Shown here piece by piece: positions 7,391 through 15,650 of a stretch of DNA of 36,177 nt. The stretch's first letter is position 1. Each line of letters starts with the position of its first letter. Both the position numbers and the translations under genes were made by a program. Source of the stretch: Lachnospiraceae bacterium (lineage in GTDB: Bacteria > Bacillota > Clostridia > Lachnospirales > Lachnospiraceae); assembly GCA_024692905.1 (NCBI GenBank), contig JAILLY010000134.1:1-36177 (forward strand), given 5' to 3'. The notes below the pieces were generated by a model. The model was not told the DNA's origin. It saw only the letters and a list, made by a program, of their open reading frames with translations, and searched no databases.

Positions 7391-8797
7391 TTATTTTACG
7401 ATCATCCCTCCGGCGTCGATGCCAACCGTTCCCGGAGATGCTTCGCCTCCGTCCTGCATAAGAAGCACACGGACAGCCGATATATCCGTCGGGATATAAT
7501 AAGTGTAGATACCGTCTGCATCCTCAAGCGCCGCTCCTCCGTCATAACCGGCATCTTCAAGACGCGCCTTCGCAGAATCAGCCGCTTTAACGGCGTTCCC
7601 GTCAAGGAGATATGTATTCATAAACGCCGTATCATACTCATCATGGACTTCAAGAAGTACTGTCTTATGATCCTTATGAACAAGGAACACATCATAATGG
7701 TCCGTACCGCCGGGCACGGTCGCATCAAACGATTCATACACGTCCCCGCAGTTAACATACAGGCCGCTAAGATACCAGTCATCCGACCCGCCGGAAAGAT
7801 CCGGGGACAGCAATTCATCTGCCCTTATGTATACGCTCTTATCATCATCATTAAGATCTATGCAGGACTTAAGCCCTCCCGGCGTCTGCATGATCCATTC
7901 ACCGGGTTCACTGCCCGCAAAGGCGTCCGTAAACAGCCCTGCGTCGATATCGAAAAATACCGTCGCGCACACGGGTACCCCGTCAAAGACTCCCGACCCG
8001 AAATAAACAGTCACTCCCTGCGGATCGATCGTCCACGCGAACTCCCCGTCCCGTACAAGGCCGTCCATCTCCTCTCTTATTTTACCGGCATCCGCCGCTT
8101 CGGTTTCTCCCCATTCAAGTCTCGGCATATCATCAATATATGCAGCTATCCTTTGTGAAACGGCATCGAAAAATGCCCCCTCGTCGGAAACCACTTCGGA
8201 AAGTTCCACCTCAGCCCCCGTTTCCGTACGGAAATTATGGGACGTATAGGAATAATGCTCGATCTCGTATTCAGGCATCCTTGATTCCGTGACCAGGCTG
8301 ACATAATCGTTATCAACCCTTCTTATATAGGTTTTCCAGTAATGTTCGTAGCATTGACTATAAGAGTCAACGCCGCCGATCTTATCAATCGTCCCCGCCC
8401 AGTCCTTACTTTCGGCGCTTACGATCTCATCGCGAACAGCCTCAAGCGATCCGGAAAGTCCGTCGTGTGATTCTGCATATCCCTTATCAAGCACCGGGAA
8501 CACTATCCCATGCTCAATAAGGCAGGCGGAGTCCTCACCCCGTTTATATCTGCTCTCCCTGCGGAGTTCGATCACGGGAGCGGCATAAGATACCGCGGCA
8601 GGCTCTGAAACATCCCGGCTGTCATCCTCTTCCTTATCCTCTTTCCCGAATTCTATGACATCCTCACTCTGCTCTTCGACGGCCTCTGTATTTACTTCGG
8701 CCTCGTCCTTATCAGCCTTTTTGTCCTTTGCACCGCACCCCGAAAGCACAAGGCATCCCATCATTGCGATGATGAACCCGATCATGTGTTTTTTCAT
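7391..8797 (-). CDS. Lipoprotein with RsiV/DUF3298-like domain
   Basis: A 468-aa protein with an SD (GAGGAGA) 5 nt before the ATG. Residues 1-20 are a lipoprotein signal ending LSGC with the lipid-accepting Cys at 21, followed by an acidic linker to about residue 65. Residues 75-290 look like the DUF4163/DUF3298 pair found in RsiV and PdaC: a segment with WKTYIRRVDNDYVSLVTESR, then HNFRTETGAEVELSEV, and a late strand set FAWTIDPQGVTVYFGSGVF. The remaining 170 residues are not recognised. It may be an extracytoplasmic sensor or enzyme accessory; no sigma factor gene is beside it. It lies downstream of the MATE gene, separated by a repeat-filled gap. Confidence 0.75.
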   Translation of the reverse strand: MKKHMIGFIIAMMGCLVLSGCGAKDKKADKDEAEVNTEAVEEQSEDVIEFGKEDKEEDDSRDVSEPAAVSYAAPVIELRRESRYKRGEDSACLIEHGIVFPVLDKGYAESHDGLSGSLEAVRDEIVSAESKDWAGTIDKIGGVDSYSQCYEHYWKTYIRRVDNDYVSLVTESRMPEYEIEHYSYTSHNFRTETGAEVELSEVVSDEGAFFDAVSQRIAAYIDDMPRLEWGETEAADAGKIREEMDGLVRDGEFAWTIDPQGVTVYFGSGVFDGVPVCATVFFDIDAGLFTDAFAGSEPGEWIMQTPGGLKSCIDLNDDDKSVYIRADELLSPDLSGGSDDWYLSGLYVNCGDVYESFDATVPGGTDHYDVFLVHKDHKTVLLEVHDEYDTAFMNTYLLDGNAVKAADSAKARLEDAGYDGGAALEDADGIYTYYIPTDISAVRVLLMQDGGEASPGTVGIDAGGMIVK

Positions 8798-8819
8798 TTT
8801 TCTCTCCTCATATTTTCCC

Positions 8820-8901
8820 GCAGGATACGTTCCCGCATCCTCGTATTTCCCCGCAGTATACGCTCCTGCGTCCTTATATTTTCCGCAGGATACGCTCCTG
8901 C
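8820..8901. repeat. Three hairpin repeats, period 32-33 bp, before the lipoprotein gene
   Basis: Copies at 8820-8836, 8853-8869 and 8885-8901. On the minus strand each reads GCAGGA (or variant), a 5-nt GCGTA-like loop, then TCCTGC (or variant), so each can fold into a 6-bp hairpin. They occupy nearly all of the gap between the MATE stop codon (8906) and the lipoprotein start, and so lie in the 5' leader of the latter. Confidence 0.75.
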
Positions 8902-8905
8902 ATAT

Positions 8906-10300
8906 TTACCCCTGTCCGGATGACTTTCCCACGATCTGCCTTGCCCATATGCCCGAATGGACCATGATGCCGCCGATAACGGCCTTGGGCAGTTCGAGTG
9001 ACTGTACTATTGCAACAAGCACTATGACATTAAGCGATGTGTAACGGCTCAGATAATATGCCGTCGGCACCGAAATGACCCATACAAAGCAGCTGTCAAA
9101 CAGGAAAGTGATCCCTGACCTTCCGCCCGCGCGGATTATGAAATACGAAGCATGCGCATATGCCATAACGGGCATCAGGCACCCGTATATCATTATAAGA
9201 TCCGCCGCCATCTTCTTAACCTCCGGCGAGGTATTATACAGTCTCGGGAACAGCGGCCCCAAGACAACCTGCACCGCGCCGAAGATAACACCGCAGAACA
9301 CGGTGAACGCAATGAGCCGTATCGAATCCTCCTTAGCCTTTTTGATATCACCGCTTCCGAGCGTATGTCCTATGATTATCCCCACGCCTTCGCCCATCGC
9401 AAGGAATGCGACTCCAAGGAGATTAAAGAGCGTTGATTCTATATTCAGCGCCGCGACGGCATTAAGGCTCTTTAACGAATAGCTCTGGTTCATGAACGTG
9501 ACGCCCGATGCCCACAGGGTCTCATTTAACATAAGCGGCAGGCTCTTGACAAAGAACTTTCCCGCAAGGTGGGCCGGTATCCTGAGCGTTTTGAAGGCTC
9601 CGACGATAAATGCATGTGTTGCGGAATGTCTTTTTGTATATGATGCAAGAATCACAAGTTCGACGAACCTTGATATCACGGTAGCTATCGCAGCTCCCCT
9701 TGCGCCCAGCGCCGGAAGCCCGAAATAACCGTATATGAGGATAAAGTTGCCGACAAGGTTGACCAGTACCGCAGCCATGGAGGCCCTCATCGGCGCCCTG
9801 GTCTCACCAGTCTCACGAAGCGTACCGCCGTAGCAGCATGCGATCGAATAAGGTACTATCCCTATGAGCATGATCTTAAGATATGAAATCCCGATCCTTA
9901 AGGTCTCCTCGGCATCGGCCTTAAGTCCCTCGCCGTGAAGGAACGCACCGATAAACGTCTTTCCGAACAGCAGAAACAGTATCACTGCGCCCGCAGTCAG
10001 CAGGATATTTATCACTATCTTAAACCGGAACGTATTCCTGACGCCTTCAACATCCTTTATGCCGTGATACTGGGCCGTGAATATACCCGTACCGGCGATC
10101 GCGCCGAAAATGAGGAGATAATATACGAACAGGAGCTGGTTCGCGATCGATACGCCCGAAAGCGCATTCGTCCCGAGCCTCCCGATCATAAGGTTATCGA
10201 GAAGTCCTACGAAATTGGATATGGCATTCTGCACCATGATAGGTACCGCAAGATGCAGAGTATATTTATAAAAATCTTTACTTCCTATATATTTACCCAT
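8906..10300 (-). CDS. MATE family efflux transporter
   Basis: A 464-aa polytopic membrane protein with about twelve hydrophobic segments. The start MGKYIGSKDFYKYTLHLA followed by VPIMVQNAISNFVGLLDNLMIG is characteristic of MATE (MatE) antiporters, as are the GALSGVSIANQ-like stretch and the related second half beginning near residue 240. Such proteins export drugs or metabolites in exchange for Na+ or H+. AAGGA precedes the ATG by about 7 nt. It lies 50 nt downstream of the yfcE-like gene in the same direction and may be co-transcribed with it. Substrate unknown. Confidence 0.92.
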   Translation of the reverse strand: MGKYIGSKDFYKYTLHLAVPIMVQNAISNFVGLLDNLMIGRLGTNALSGVSIANQLLFVYYLLIFGAIAGTGIFTAQYHGIKDVEGVRNTFRFKIVINILLTAGAVILFLLFGKTFIGAFLHGEGLKADAEETLRIGISYLKIMLIGIVPYSIACCYGGTLRETGETRAPMRASMAAVLVNLVGNFILIYGYFGLPALGARGAAIATVISRFVELVILASYTKRHSATHAFIVGAFKTLRIPAHLAGKFFVKSLPLMLNETLWASGVTFMNQSYSLKSLNAVAALNIESTLFNLLGVAFLAMGEGVGIIIGHTLGSGDIKKAKEDSIRLIAFTVFCGVIFGAVQVVLGPLFPRLYNTSPEVKKMAADLIMIYGCLMPVMAYAHASYFIIRAGGRSGITFLFDSCFVWVISVPTAYYLSRYTSLNVIVLVAIVQSLELPKAVIGGIMVHSGIWARQIVGKSSGQG

Positions 10301-10312
10301 AACAGGTCCTTA

Positions 10313-10352
10313 TACATACACAAAACGTACTTATACATGCTTATACATGTTT
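10313..10352. repeat. Short TTATACAT repeats between MATE and phosphodiesterase genes
   Basis: TTATACAT occurs four times: once near 10313, then three times at a 10-bp spacing up to the phosphodiesterase stop codon (whose TAA lies in the last copy). It is simple-sequence-like; the 10-bp phasing matches one helical turn. Confidence 0.5.
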
Positions 10353-10830
10353 ATACATACTTAAGTTCATACACGGGGTCGGATCCGTCAGATACAGTCA
10401 TCACTATATAGGTAGGACGGGCGTCCCTCTGGCGGGGGAGCGATATGGAGCCGGGGTTGACTATCGTAATGCCGCCCACGCTCGCGATGACCGGAACATG
10501 GATATGTCCGAACATCACTATGTCGGCGTTATTCTCCTGACCGTAATAAAACATCGCGTCCTGGTTACGGTAGATATTGTGCTTGTGACCATGTGTCAGG
10601 ATGACTCTTTTATCCCCGATCTCAAAGCGCTCGGTTTCCGGAAGCCTGAGCATATAATCATTATTGCCCTTTACGACATACACGGGGCATGTGAGATATC
10701 TCTTTATCTCGGCAGGCATATGCTCGATATCGCCGCAGTGAACAAACATGTCGAAGGGTTCCTCGCGGTATATCGCCTTCCACATATTATCTTCATATCC
10801 ATGCGTATCACTGACAATCAGTATCTTCAT
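10351..10830 (-). CDS. YfcE/MJ0936-type metallophosphodiesterase
   Basis: A 159-aa cytoplasmic enzyme of the usual family length. All metal-binding motifs of calcineurin-like phosphodiesterases are present: DTHG (8-11), HCGDIEH, GNND, LTHGHK and FGHIHVP, with a final NPGSIS stretch. Family members hydrolyse phosphodiester bonds with Mn2+; the natural substrate is unsettled. It follows rdgB by 15 nt, an arrangement found in many Firmicutes, so the two are almost certainly one operon. Confidence 0.92.
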   Translation of the reverse strand: MKILIVSDTHGYEDNMWKAIYREEPFDMFVHCGDIEHMPAEIKRYLTCPVYVVKGNNDYMLRLPETERFEIGDKRVILTHGHKHNIYRNQDAMFYYGQENNADIVMFGHIHVPVIASVGGITIVNPGSISLPRQRDARPTYIVMTVSDGSDPVYELKYV

Positions 10831-10845
10831 TGATACATCCCTCTA

Positions 10846-11472
10846 TCAGATCCCGTATCCCTCAAGCACTTTCTTCATCTTCCTTAAGGCTTTGCCCCTG
10901 TGGCTTATCTCATTCTTCTTTTCAGGCAGGAGTTCGGCACTGTAACAGTCATACTCGGGCAGGAAGAATATCGGATCGTATCCGAATCCATGCTCGCCAT
11001 TTTCTTCATATCCGATGCGTCCTTCCATCGTACCCCTTACCGTTACCACGGTATCGCTCTCAACACCTTCCACGATACCCCCGGGGATCGCAAGTGCGAC
11101 CGCACATACGAACCTTGCGGTCCTTTCTTCATCCGGCACATCCGTAAGACGCTCCAGGATATTCCGGTTCTTGATCCTGTATGAAGTATCCCTTCCGCAG
11201 TATCTGGCAGAATACACGCCGGGTTCCTTGTTAAGCCTGTCAACCTCAAGGCCTGAATCATCGGCCAGGGTTATCATCCCGGTCTCCTTCATTATGGTTT
11301 CCGCTTTTATGACGGCATTTTCCTCAAAGGTCTCACCGTCCTCGACGATATCGGTATGGATCCCCGCATCCTTAAGGGATATCACCTCCATGCCGAGGTC
11401 TGCAAGGATCATGCGGATCTCATTCATCTTATCTTCATTTGCTGTGGCAAATATGATCTGTTTCTTTTCCAT
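10846..11472 (-). CDS. rdgB: RdgB/HAM1 non-canonical purine NTP pyrophosphatase
   Basis: A 208-aa protein of family length. The start IIFATANEDKMNEIRMIL, the metal/substrate motif LADDSGLEVDRL, GVYSARYCG, GYDPIFFLPE and the final ISHRGKALRKM are all hallmarks of dITP/XTP pyrophosphatase, which removes deaminated purine nucleotides (ITP, dITP, XTP) from the pool. The SD region has AGAGGA upstream. It is followed by the phosphodiesterase gene in one operon. The 118-nt gap before it contains a GGGACA/TGTCCC inverted repeat (11501-11535) of unknown role. Confidence 0.95.
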   Translation of the reverse strand: MEKKQIIFATANEDKMNEIRMILADLGMEVISLKDAGIHTDIVEDGETFEENAVIKAETIMKETGMITLADDSGLEVDRLNKEPGVYSARYCGRDTSYRIKNRNILERLTDVPDEERTARFVCAVALAIPGGIVEGVESDTVVTVRGTMEGRIGYEENGEHGFGYDPIFFLPEYDCYSAELLPEKKNEISHRGKALRKMKKVLEGYGI

Positions 11473-11590
11473 TTTATACCTTATATCCTCTTTTTAATAT
11501 GGGACACATCTGCCCTCTTCCCATCAGGCTGTCCCTTTATTTCCGTTCACGCCTTACCTGACTTTCCGGATACGGTTCACCCGACCCCGG

Positions 11591-12760
11591 TCATGCACTC
11601 CCGTCTGCGCCGGGACGAGTCTTCTTCGGAGGCTTCGGCCCCATGAACTGATAGAAATATGTCTTCATCATCCCGTTATATATCTTACGGTTCTTATCGG
11701 CCTTACGCCCCATTATATTCTCAAGCCTGTCATATGCGGTGATAACGCACTCGGACCAGCCGTCAAGCCCCCTGCAGGCCGCTGCAAACTCGCCGTAGAG
11801 TTCCTCCATCTCTTCCTTTTCCCCTATCCTCTCTCCGTAAGGGGGATTGGTTATGATGAAGCCGTACTTTTTGGGGTGGCTCAATTCCCGCACGGGCCGT
11901 TTCTGGAAATGGATCTTATCCAAAACGCCTGCCATGGCCGCGTTATCCCTGGCAGCCTTTATGATATCTCCGTCTATGTCATACCCCTGAATGGAAGTCT
12001 CAACAGTCATATCGTCCATATCACGGGCTTCCTCGACGGCATCCGTCCAGTATCTTCTGTCTATGATATTACTCCAGGCCTGTGCTGTAAAGTTCCGTTT
12101 TGCACCGGGAGCGATATTGCAGGCGATCATCGCGGCTTCGATCGGTATGGTCCCGCATCCGCAGAACGGATCCACGAGTATCCTGTCTTTGTTCCACGGA
12201 GTGAGCATTATCATTGCCGCAGCGAGGTTCTCAGAAAGCGGTGCCTTGCTAACGAGCTTGCGGTATCCCCGCTTGTGGAGTGACTCTCCGCTCGTATCAA
12301 GCCCTATCGTGACCACATCCTTCATGATGGATACGCGAAGCGGATAAGGAGATCCTTCCTCCGAAAACCAGTTTACGTTATATGTCTGTTTAAGGCGCTC
12401 GACCATTGCCTTCTTTACTATGGACTGGATATCCGACGGACTGAAAAGCTTGCTCTTTATGCCTGCTGCCTTGGCAACCCAGAACCTGCCGTCTTCGGGG
12501 ATGTAATCCTCCCAGTTCACAGCCTTTACACCTTCAAAAAGTTCATCAAAAGTCGTTGCCTTAAAGGATGCCGCCTTTATCAGCACCCTTTCGGCTGTAC
12601 GGAGGAAGACATTTGCGCGTGCAGCGGCTTCCTCATCTCCGGCAAAAGTCACTCTTCCGTCGGTGACTTCTGTGACATCATATCCTAGATCGTATATCTC
12701 TCTTTTAAGGACTGCTTCCATACCGAAATGGCATGGAACGATAAGCTCAAATCTGTTCAT
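11591..12760 (-). CDS. THUMP-domain RNA methyltransferase (RlmL/YpsC type)
   Basis: The ATG at 12760 is preferred over a TTG five codons upstream, because GGCGGA lies just before it and family members begin MNRFELIVPCHFGME. The protein is 389 aa. Residues 1-55 form the N-terminal ferredoxin-like part, 60-155 a THUMP domain, 165-385 a Rossmann methyltransferase (UPF0020) with DPFCGCGTIPIEAA as the SAM motif and NPPYGER as the catalytic motif. Homologues methylate N2 of G2445 in 23S rRNA (first half of E. coli RlmL; B. subtilis YpsC). It lacks the RlmK half. The exact site is inferred. Confidence 0.9.
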   Translation of the reverse strand: MNRFELIVPCHFGMEAVLKREIYDLGYDVTEVTDGRVTFAGDEEAAARANVFLRTAERVLIKAASFKATTFDELFEGVKAVNWEDYIPEDGRFWVAKAAGIKSKLFSPSDIQSIVKKAMVERLKQTYNVNWFSEEGSPYPLRVSIMKDVVTIGLDTSGESLHKRGYRKLVSKAPLSENLAAAMIMLTPWNKDRILVDPFCGCGTIPIEAAMIACNIAPGAKRNFTAQAWSNIIDRRYWTDAVEEARDMDDMTVETSIQGYDIDGDIIKAARDNAAMAGVLDKIHFQKRPVRELSHPKKYGFIITNPPYGERIGEKEEMEELYGEFAAACRGLDGWSECVITAYDRLENIMGRKADKNRKIYNGMMKTYFYQFMGPKPPKKTRPGADGSA

Positions 12761-12857
12761 TTTTTCCGCCTGCAAACGTTTATGTAAACCGCTTTTTTAC
12801 TGTATTCCACAACATTTTGTGTTTGCAAAAAAAGTTACTACTATTTTTAAAAATCTA

Positions 12858-12886
12858 TTGTCTTTTTTGTGGGTTTGTACTATAAT
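12858..12886 (+). promoter_or_regulatory. Consensus promoter with no gene downstream
   Basis: TTGTCT (12858-12863), 17-nt spacer, TATAAT (12881-12886) on the plus strand. All neighbouring genes are on the minus strand, so it points to an unannotated transcript in the 300-bp gap (12776-13075) that could continue antisense to the malic enzyme gene. Confidence 0.6.
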
Positions 12887-12892
12887 CTTACT

Positions 12893-13066
12893 TGTAAACG
12901 GGAATCAACCCTTCAAAGGATTCTCGATTACGACCCCTTATTAATTATTTATACTCCCCTCATCGTAGCCCGTTGGTTCCCCCTTCGGGCTACTTTACTG
13001 TCCGGATTCTTCCTGTCAAATGCGCATGCCTGTAGCGTCATGGGAGTACGCAGTACGGAATGACGC
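12893..13066 (+). ncRNA. Candidate structured non-coding RNA
   Basis: Downstream of the orphan promoter are three stem-loops: 12900-12925 (GGGAATC/GATTCTC), 12965-12993 (GTAGCCCG/CGGGCTAC, 13-nt loop) and 13035-13066 (GCGTCAT/ATGACGC with an inner GTAC/GTAC stem). An open frame of 64 codons (12869-13063) starts before the expected start site and has no SD. No Rfam family is recognised and no strong U-tract follows, so the 3' end and even the strand are uncertain. Confidence 0.35.
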
Positions 13067-13075
13067 GTAATATTC

Positions 13076-14248
13076 TTATAACCTCGCAACCCCTGTCCGT
13101 CTTGCCGCTTCGGCAACAGCTTTCGCAACCGCATTCTTAACATCGGGATTGAAACTGTCGGGGATTATATATCCGGGCTTTAATTCATCATCCTTTATTA
13201 TTCCCGCTATGGCATATGCCGCAGCGAGCTTCATCTCATCGTTTATATCCTTTGCCCGCACATCAAGGGTCCCGCGGAAGATGCCCGGGAATGCAAGGAC
13301 ATTGTTTATCTGGTTGGGATAATCCGAACGGCCGGTACCCATGACAGCAACGCCTGCCTTCTTTGCTTCTTCGGGGAGTATCTCGGGAACGGGATTTGCC
13401 ATCGCAAACACGATGGGATCCTTTGCCATCGTCTTTACCATATCAGTCGTGAGGACGCCGGGAGCCGATACGCCGATGAATACGTCGGCGCCTTTTATAA
13501 CGTCTGCAAGACCGCCCTTTTTCTTCTCAAGGTTTGATATCTTGGCCATTTCCTCCTTTATACTGTTAAGGTTATCCCTTCCTTCATAGATGGCGCCCTT
13601 TGTATCACATAAGATGACGCTCTTAAGTCCGGTCTTCATAAGAAGCTTCGTGATCGCGATGCCGGCTGCACCGGAACCGTTAACTACGACCGAGATATCC
13701 TCCATCTTCTTGTTAACGAGCTTGAGGGCATTTATAAGACCCGCGAGCACTACGACAGCCGTTCCGTGCTGGTCATCGTGGAAGATCGGTATATCGCATC
13801 TTTCCTTAAGCTTCTTCTCTATCTCGAAACACCTCGGGGCCGAGATATCCTCAAGGTTGACTCCACCGAAGGATCCCGCGAGCAGAGCGACTGTATTTAC
13901 GATCTCATCAACATCCTTGGAACGTACGCACAGCGGGAAAGCATCAACATCACCGAAACGCTTGAACAGCACGCACTTTCCCTCCATTACAGGCATTCCC
14001 GCTTCGGGGCCGATATCCCCGAGTCCGAGCACGGCGGTACCGTCCGTGATGACGGCGACAAGATTGCTCCTTCTTGTATACTTATAGCTTAAATCAACAT
14101 CATCCTTTATCTTAAGACAGGGTTCTGCAACGCCGGGCGTATAAGCAACCGACAGATCCTCCATCGTATTGACGCTGCAGCGCGGCGTGACTTCAAGCTT
14201 GCCCTGCCATTCCTCATGCTTCTTAAGTGCCAATTCCTTCTTATCCAT
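13076..14248 (-). CDS. NAD(P)-dependent malic enzyme
   Basis: A 390-aa protein, the length of the short bacterial malic enzymes. AAGGAGG lies 7 nt before the ATG. The N-terminal catalytic domain shows VAYTPGVAEPC, the lysine/metal region LGLGDIGPEAGMPVMEGK and FHDDQHGTAVV. The dinucleotide-binding domain has VVNGSGAAGIA followed by FAMANPVPEI. The enzyme oxidatively decarboxylates malate to pyruvate and CO2, feeding NAD(P)H and pyruvate metabolism. It is transcribed alone from a good promoter. The cofactor preference cannot be decided by eye. Confidence 0.93.
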   Translation of the reverse strand: MDKKELALKKHEEWQGKLEVTPRCSVNTMEDLSVAYTPGVAEPCLKIKDDVDLSYKYTRRSNLVAVITDGTAVLGLGDIGPEAGMPVMEGKCVLFKRFGDVDAFPLCVRSKDVDEIVNTVALLAGSFGGVNLEDISAPRCFEIEKKLKERCDIPIFHDDQHGTAVVVLAGLINALKLVNKKMEDISVVVNGSGAAGIAITKLLMKTGLKSVILCDTKGAIYEGRDNLNSIKEEMAKISNLEKKKGGLADVIKGADVFIGVSAPGVLTTDMVKTMAKDPIVFAMANPVPEILPEEAKKAGVAVMGTGRSDYPNQINNVLAFPGIFRGTLDVRAKDINDEMKLAAAYAIAGIIKDDELKPGYIIPDSFNPDVKNAVAKAVAEAARRTGVARL

Positions 14249-14291
14249 GATATCCTCCTTAAAGGTAATGCTTCTCCTGTTTCACCGTGTT

Positions 14292-14320
14292 AATATACCG
14301 CATTAAGGTATTTAATTCAA
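14292..14320 (-). promoter_or_regulatory. Promoter of the malic enzyme gene
   Basis: On the minus strand TTGAAT (14320-14315), 17-nt spacer, TATATT (14297-14292); the start codon is about 45 nt downstream. Confidence 0.65.
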
Positions 14321-14347
14321 GTGCCGTAAGGGTCATACCCGCTAATA

Positions 14348-14376
14348 TTGACATTATCCGCACATGGCGGTAGTAT
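14348..14376 (+). promoter_or_regulatory. Promoter of the HD-domain gene, placing the transcript start at the start codon
   Basis: TTGACA (14348-14353), 17-nt spacer, TAGTAT (14371-14376). Expected start site 14382-14384, only a few nt before the ATG at 14387, so the mRNA would be nearly leaderless. This also excludes the in-frame TTG at 14348 as a start codon. Confidence 0.6.
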
Positions 14377-14386
14377 TCAGTTGACC

Positions 14387-14875
14387 ATGAAACTTACCGA
14401 AAAACACAGCCGGCGTTATAACGACCTGGCGCATAAGATAATAAAACATCATAAGGTTCAGGAAATGAAGCAGTATGTCCAGCACGGCAACGTGACCGTA
14501 TACGACCACGTCAATGCGGTGGCTCATACCGCCTTTATGCTGGCTCATGTACTGAGCATTAACGTCAATGAAAAGGTGCTCATAGAAGGTGCGCTGCTGC
14601 ATGACTTTTTCGGATATGACTGGCATAAGGATAAAGTCAAACGCAGGCTGTTCGATATGCACGGCTTCACTCACGCAAGACGCGCCAGACAGCGCGCTGT
14701 CAATCACTTCAACATCGACAGGCACACCCAGCACGTTATCGAATCACATATGTGGCCGCTGACTCTGCGCAGCCTCCCGCGCACAAAGGAAGCGATCCTC
14801 GTATGCGTCGCCGATAAGATCGTTTCAACAAAGGAAACGCTCCGTATCGGAAAGCATAAACGCAGGCGGCACTGA
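14387..14875 (+). CDS. HD-domain phosphohydrolase-like protein
   Basis: 162 aa from the ATG at 14387. An HD-type metal site is visible: a first His in VYDHVNAVAHTA, then ALLHDFFGYDWH, followed by GFTHARRA, a helical middle, and IESHMWPLT near residue 120, with CVADKIVS towards the end. This pattern is shared by a family of small HD proteins in Clostridia. HD enzymes usually hydrolyse phosphate esters of nucleotides; the substrate here is unknown. No Shine-Dalgarno sequence lies before the start. It converges on the thioesterase gene with a single nucleotide between them and stands apart from its neighbours in transcription. Confidence 0.8.
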   Translation: MKLTEKHSRRYNDLAHKIIKHHKVQEMKQYVQHGNVTVYDHVNAVAHTAFMLAHVLSINVNEKVLIEGALLHDFFGYDWHKDKVKRRLFDMHGFTHARRARQRAVNHFNIDRHTQHVIESHMWPLTLRSLPRTKEAILVCVADKIVSTKETLRIGKHKRRRH

Positions 14876-14876
14876 C

Positions 14877-15275
14877 CTAACGGATATGGGCGCCCGTAAA
14901 AGTCACGGCCGCGATATCCTTCCCGAGATCGTCATATATCCTTACATTATAAAAGCAGTTGGTCCTGCCGTCCTTAATGAGTTCGGTCTCGGCGTACAGC
15001 ACGCTCCCTTTGGTCATCGACAGGAAGTTTGCCTGGCCCACAAGGCTTACGGTCGATGCGGGCGCATCGAAATTCGACGCCACCGCAAATGCGAGATCTG
15101 CGAGGGTATATATCGCACCGCCCATTATCCCGCCGTAGGCATTCTTATGATCGGCGGTCAGCTTCATCGAGCACTTCGCATATTTCTCACCGACTTCTTC
15201 GATCTTTATACCCGACAGCTTGGTCGCATAAAGATCCTTTGAAAACATTTCTCTTGCTTCTTCAAGTTTTGACAT
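14877..15275 (-). CDS. PaaI-type hotdog-fold thioesterase
   Basis: A 132-aa protein of usual length. The hotdog core is clear: HKNAYGGIMGGAIYTLADLAFA with the helix-borne Asp, followed by strands VSLVGQANFLSMTKGSVLYAE and a final AAVTFTGAHIR. PaaI-like enzymes hydrolyse acyl-CoA, often phenylacetyl- or other aryl-CoAs. It starts three nt after the stop of the upstream cupin gene, so the two are one operon. The physiological acyl group is not evident from context. Confidence 0.85.
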   Translation of the reverse strand: MSKLEEAREMFSKDLYATKLSGIKIEEVGEKYAKCSMKLTADHKNAYGGIMGGAIYTLADLAFAVASNFDAPASTVSLVGQANFLSMTKGSVLYAETELIKDGRTNCFYNVRIYDDLGKDIAAVTFTGAHIR

Positions 15276-15278
15276 GAT

Positions 15279-15632
15279 CTACTCCGCGTATACTATTACT
15301 GCGATGAGCTCAACGGTCTCATCGGTATTGTTTTCTATACCGTGTCCGCTTCCGGCAGGGCATATCGTGACATCCCCCGCTTCAACGGTCACCTTCGTGC
15401 CGTTATCATTATATTCCGCCCTGCCCTTTAAAATATAAAACAGTTCGGAATCACCCTCATGTACATGATATCCTATGCTGCATCCGCTCTTTAGGATTAT
15501 CTTCGAAAACAGACGGCCCTTTCCGCTTAGATCCGCGGGCCCGCTTATAAAGTTAACGAGCTCGACCGTGCCGTTTCCGTCCCTCATCTTCTCTCTGTAT
15601 TCCCTTGCGCATTCATCTTTTTTTCTTATCAT
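15279..15632 (-). CDS. Small cupin-domain protein
   Basis: A 117-aa single-domain cupin preceded by GAAGGAGA. Motif 1 appears as GYHVHEGDSELFYILKG (two His and a Glu for metal binding), motif 2 as PAGSGHGIEN. Such small cupins can be isomerases, dioxygenases or sugar-binding regulators; nothing here narrows this down. It precedes the thioesterase gene by three nt. Its upstream region is made of three repeat copies, and no separate promoter is visible, so transcription may come from the GNAT-SpoU genes. Confidence 0.8.
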   Translation of the reverse strand: MIRKKDECAREYREKMRDGNGTVELVNFISGPADLSGKGRLFSKIILKSGCSIGYHVHEGDSELFYILKGRAEYNDNGTKVTVEAGDVTICPAGSGHGIENNTDETVELIAVIVYAE

Positions 15633-15650
15633 ATCTCTTCTCCTTTTCTT

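Noticed and set aside
8811-8905. CRISPR-like array
   Set aside because: Three imperfect units at 32-33 bp with no unique spacers, inside a short gene leader and with no cas genes.
11501-11535. GGGACA/TGTCCC inverted repeat as a terminator or member of the REP-like family
   Set aside because: The stem is only 6 bp with a 23-nt loop, and it lacks the GGGGACGGTTCTC core and a useful U-tract.
14348-14386. TTG start for the HD-domain gene
   Set aside because: These bases form a TTGACA -35 box with a well-spaced -10, so they are promoter and would not be transcribed.
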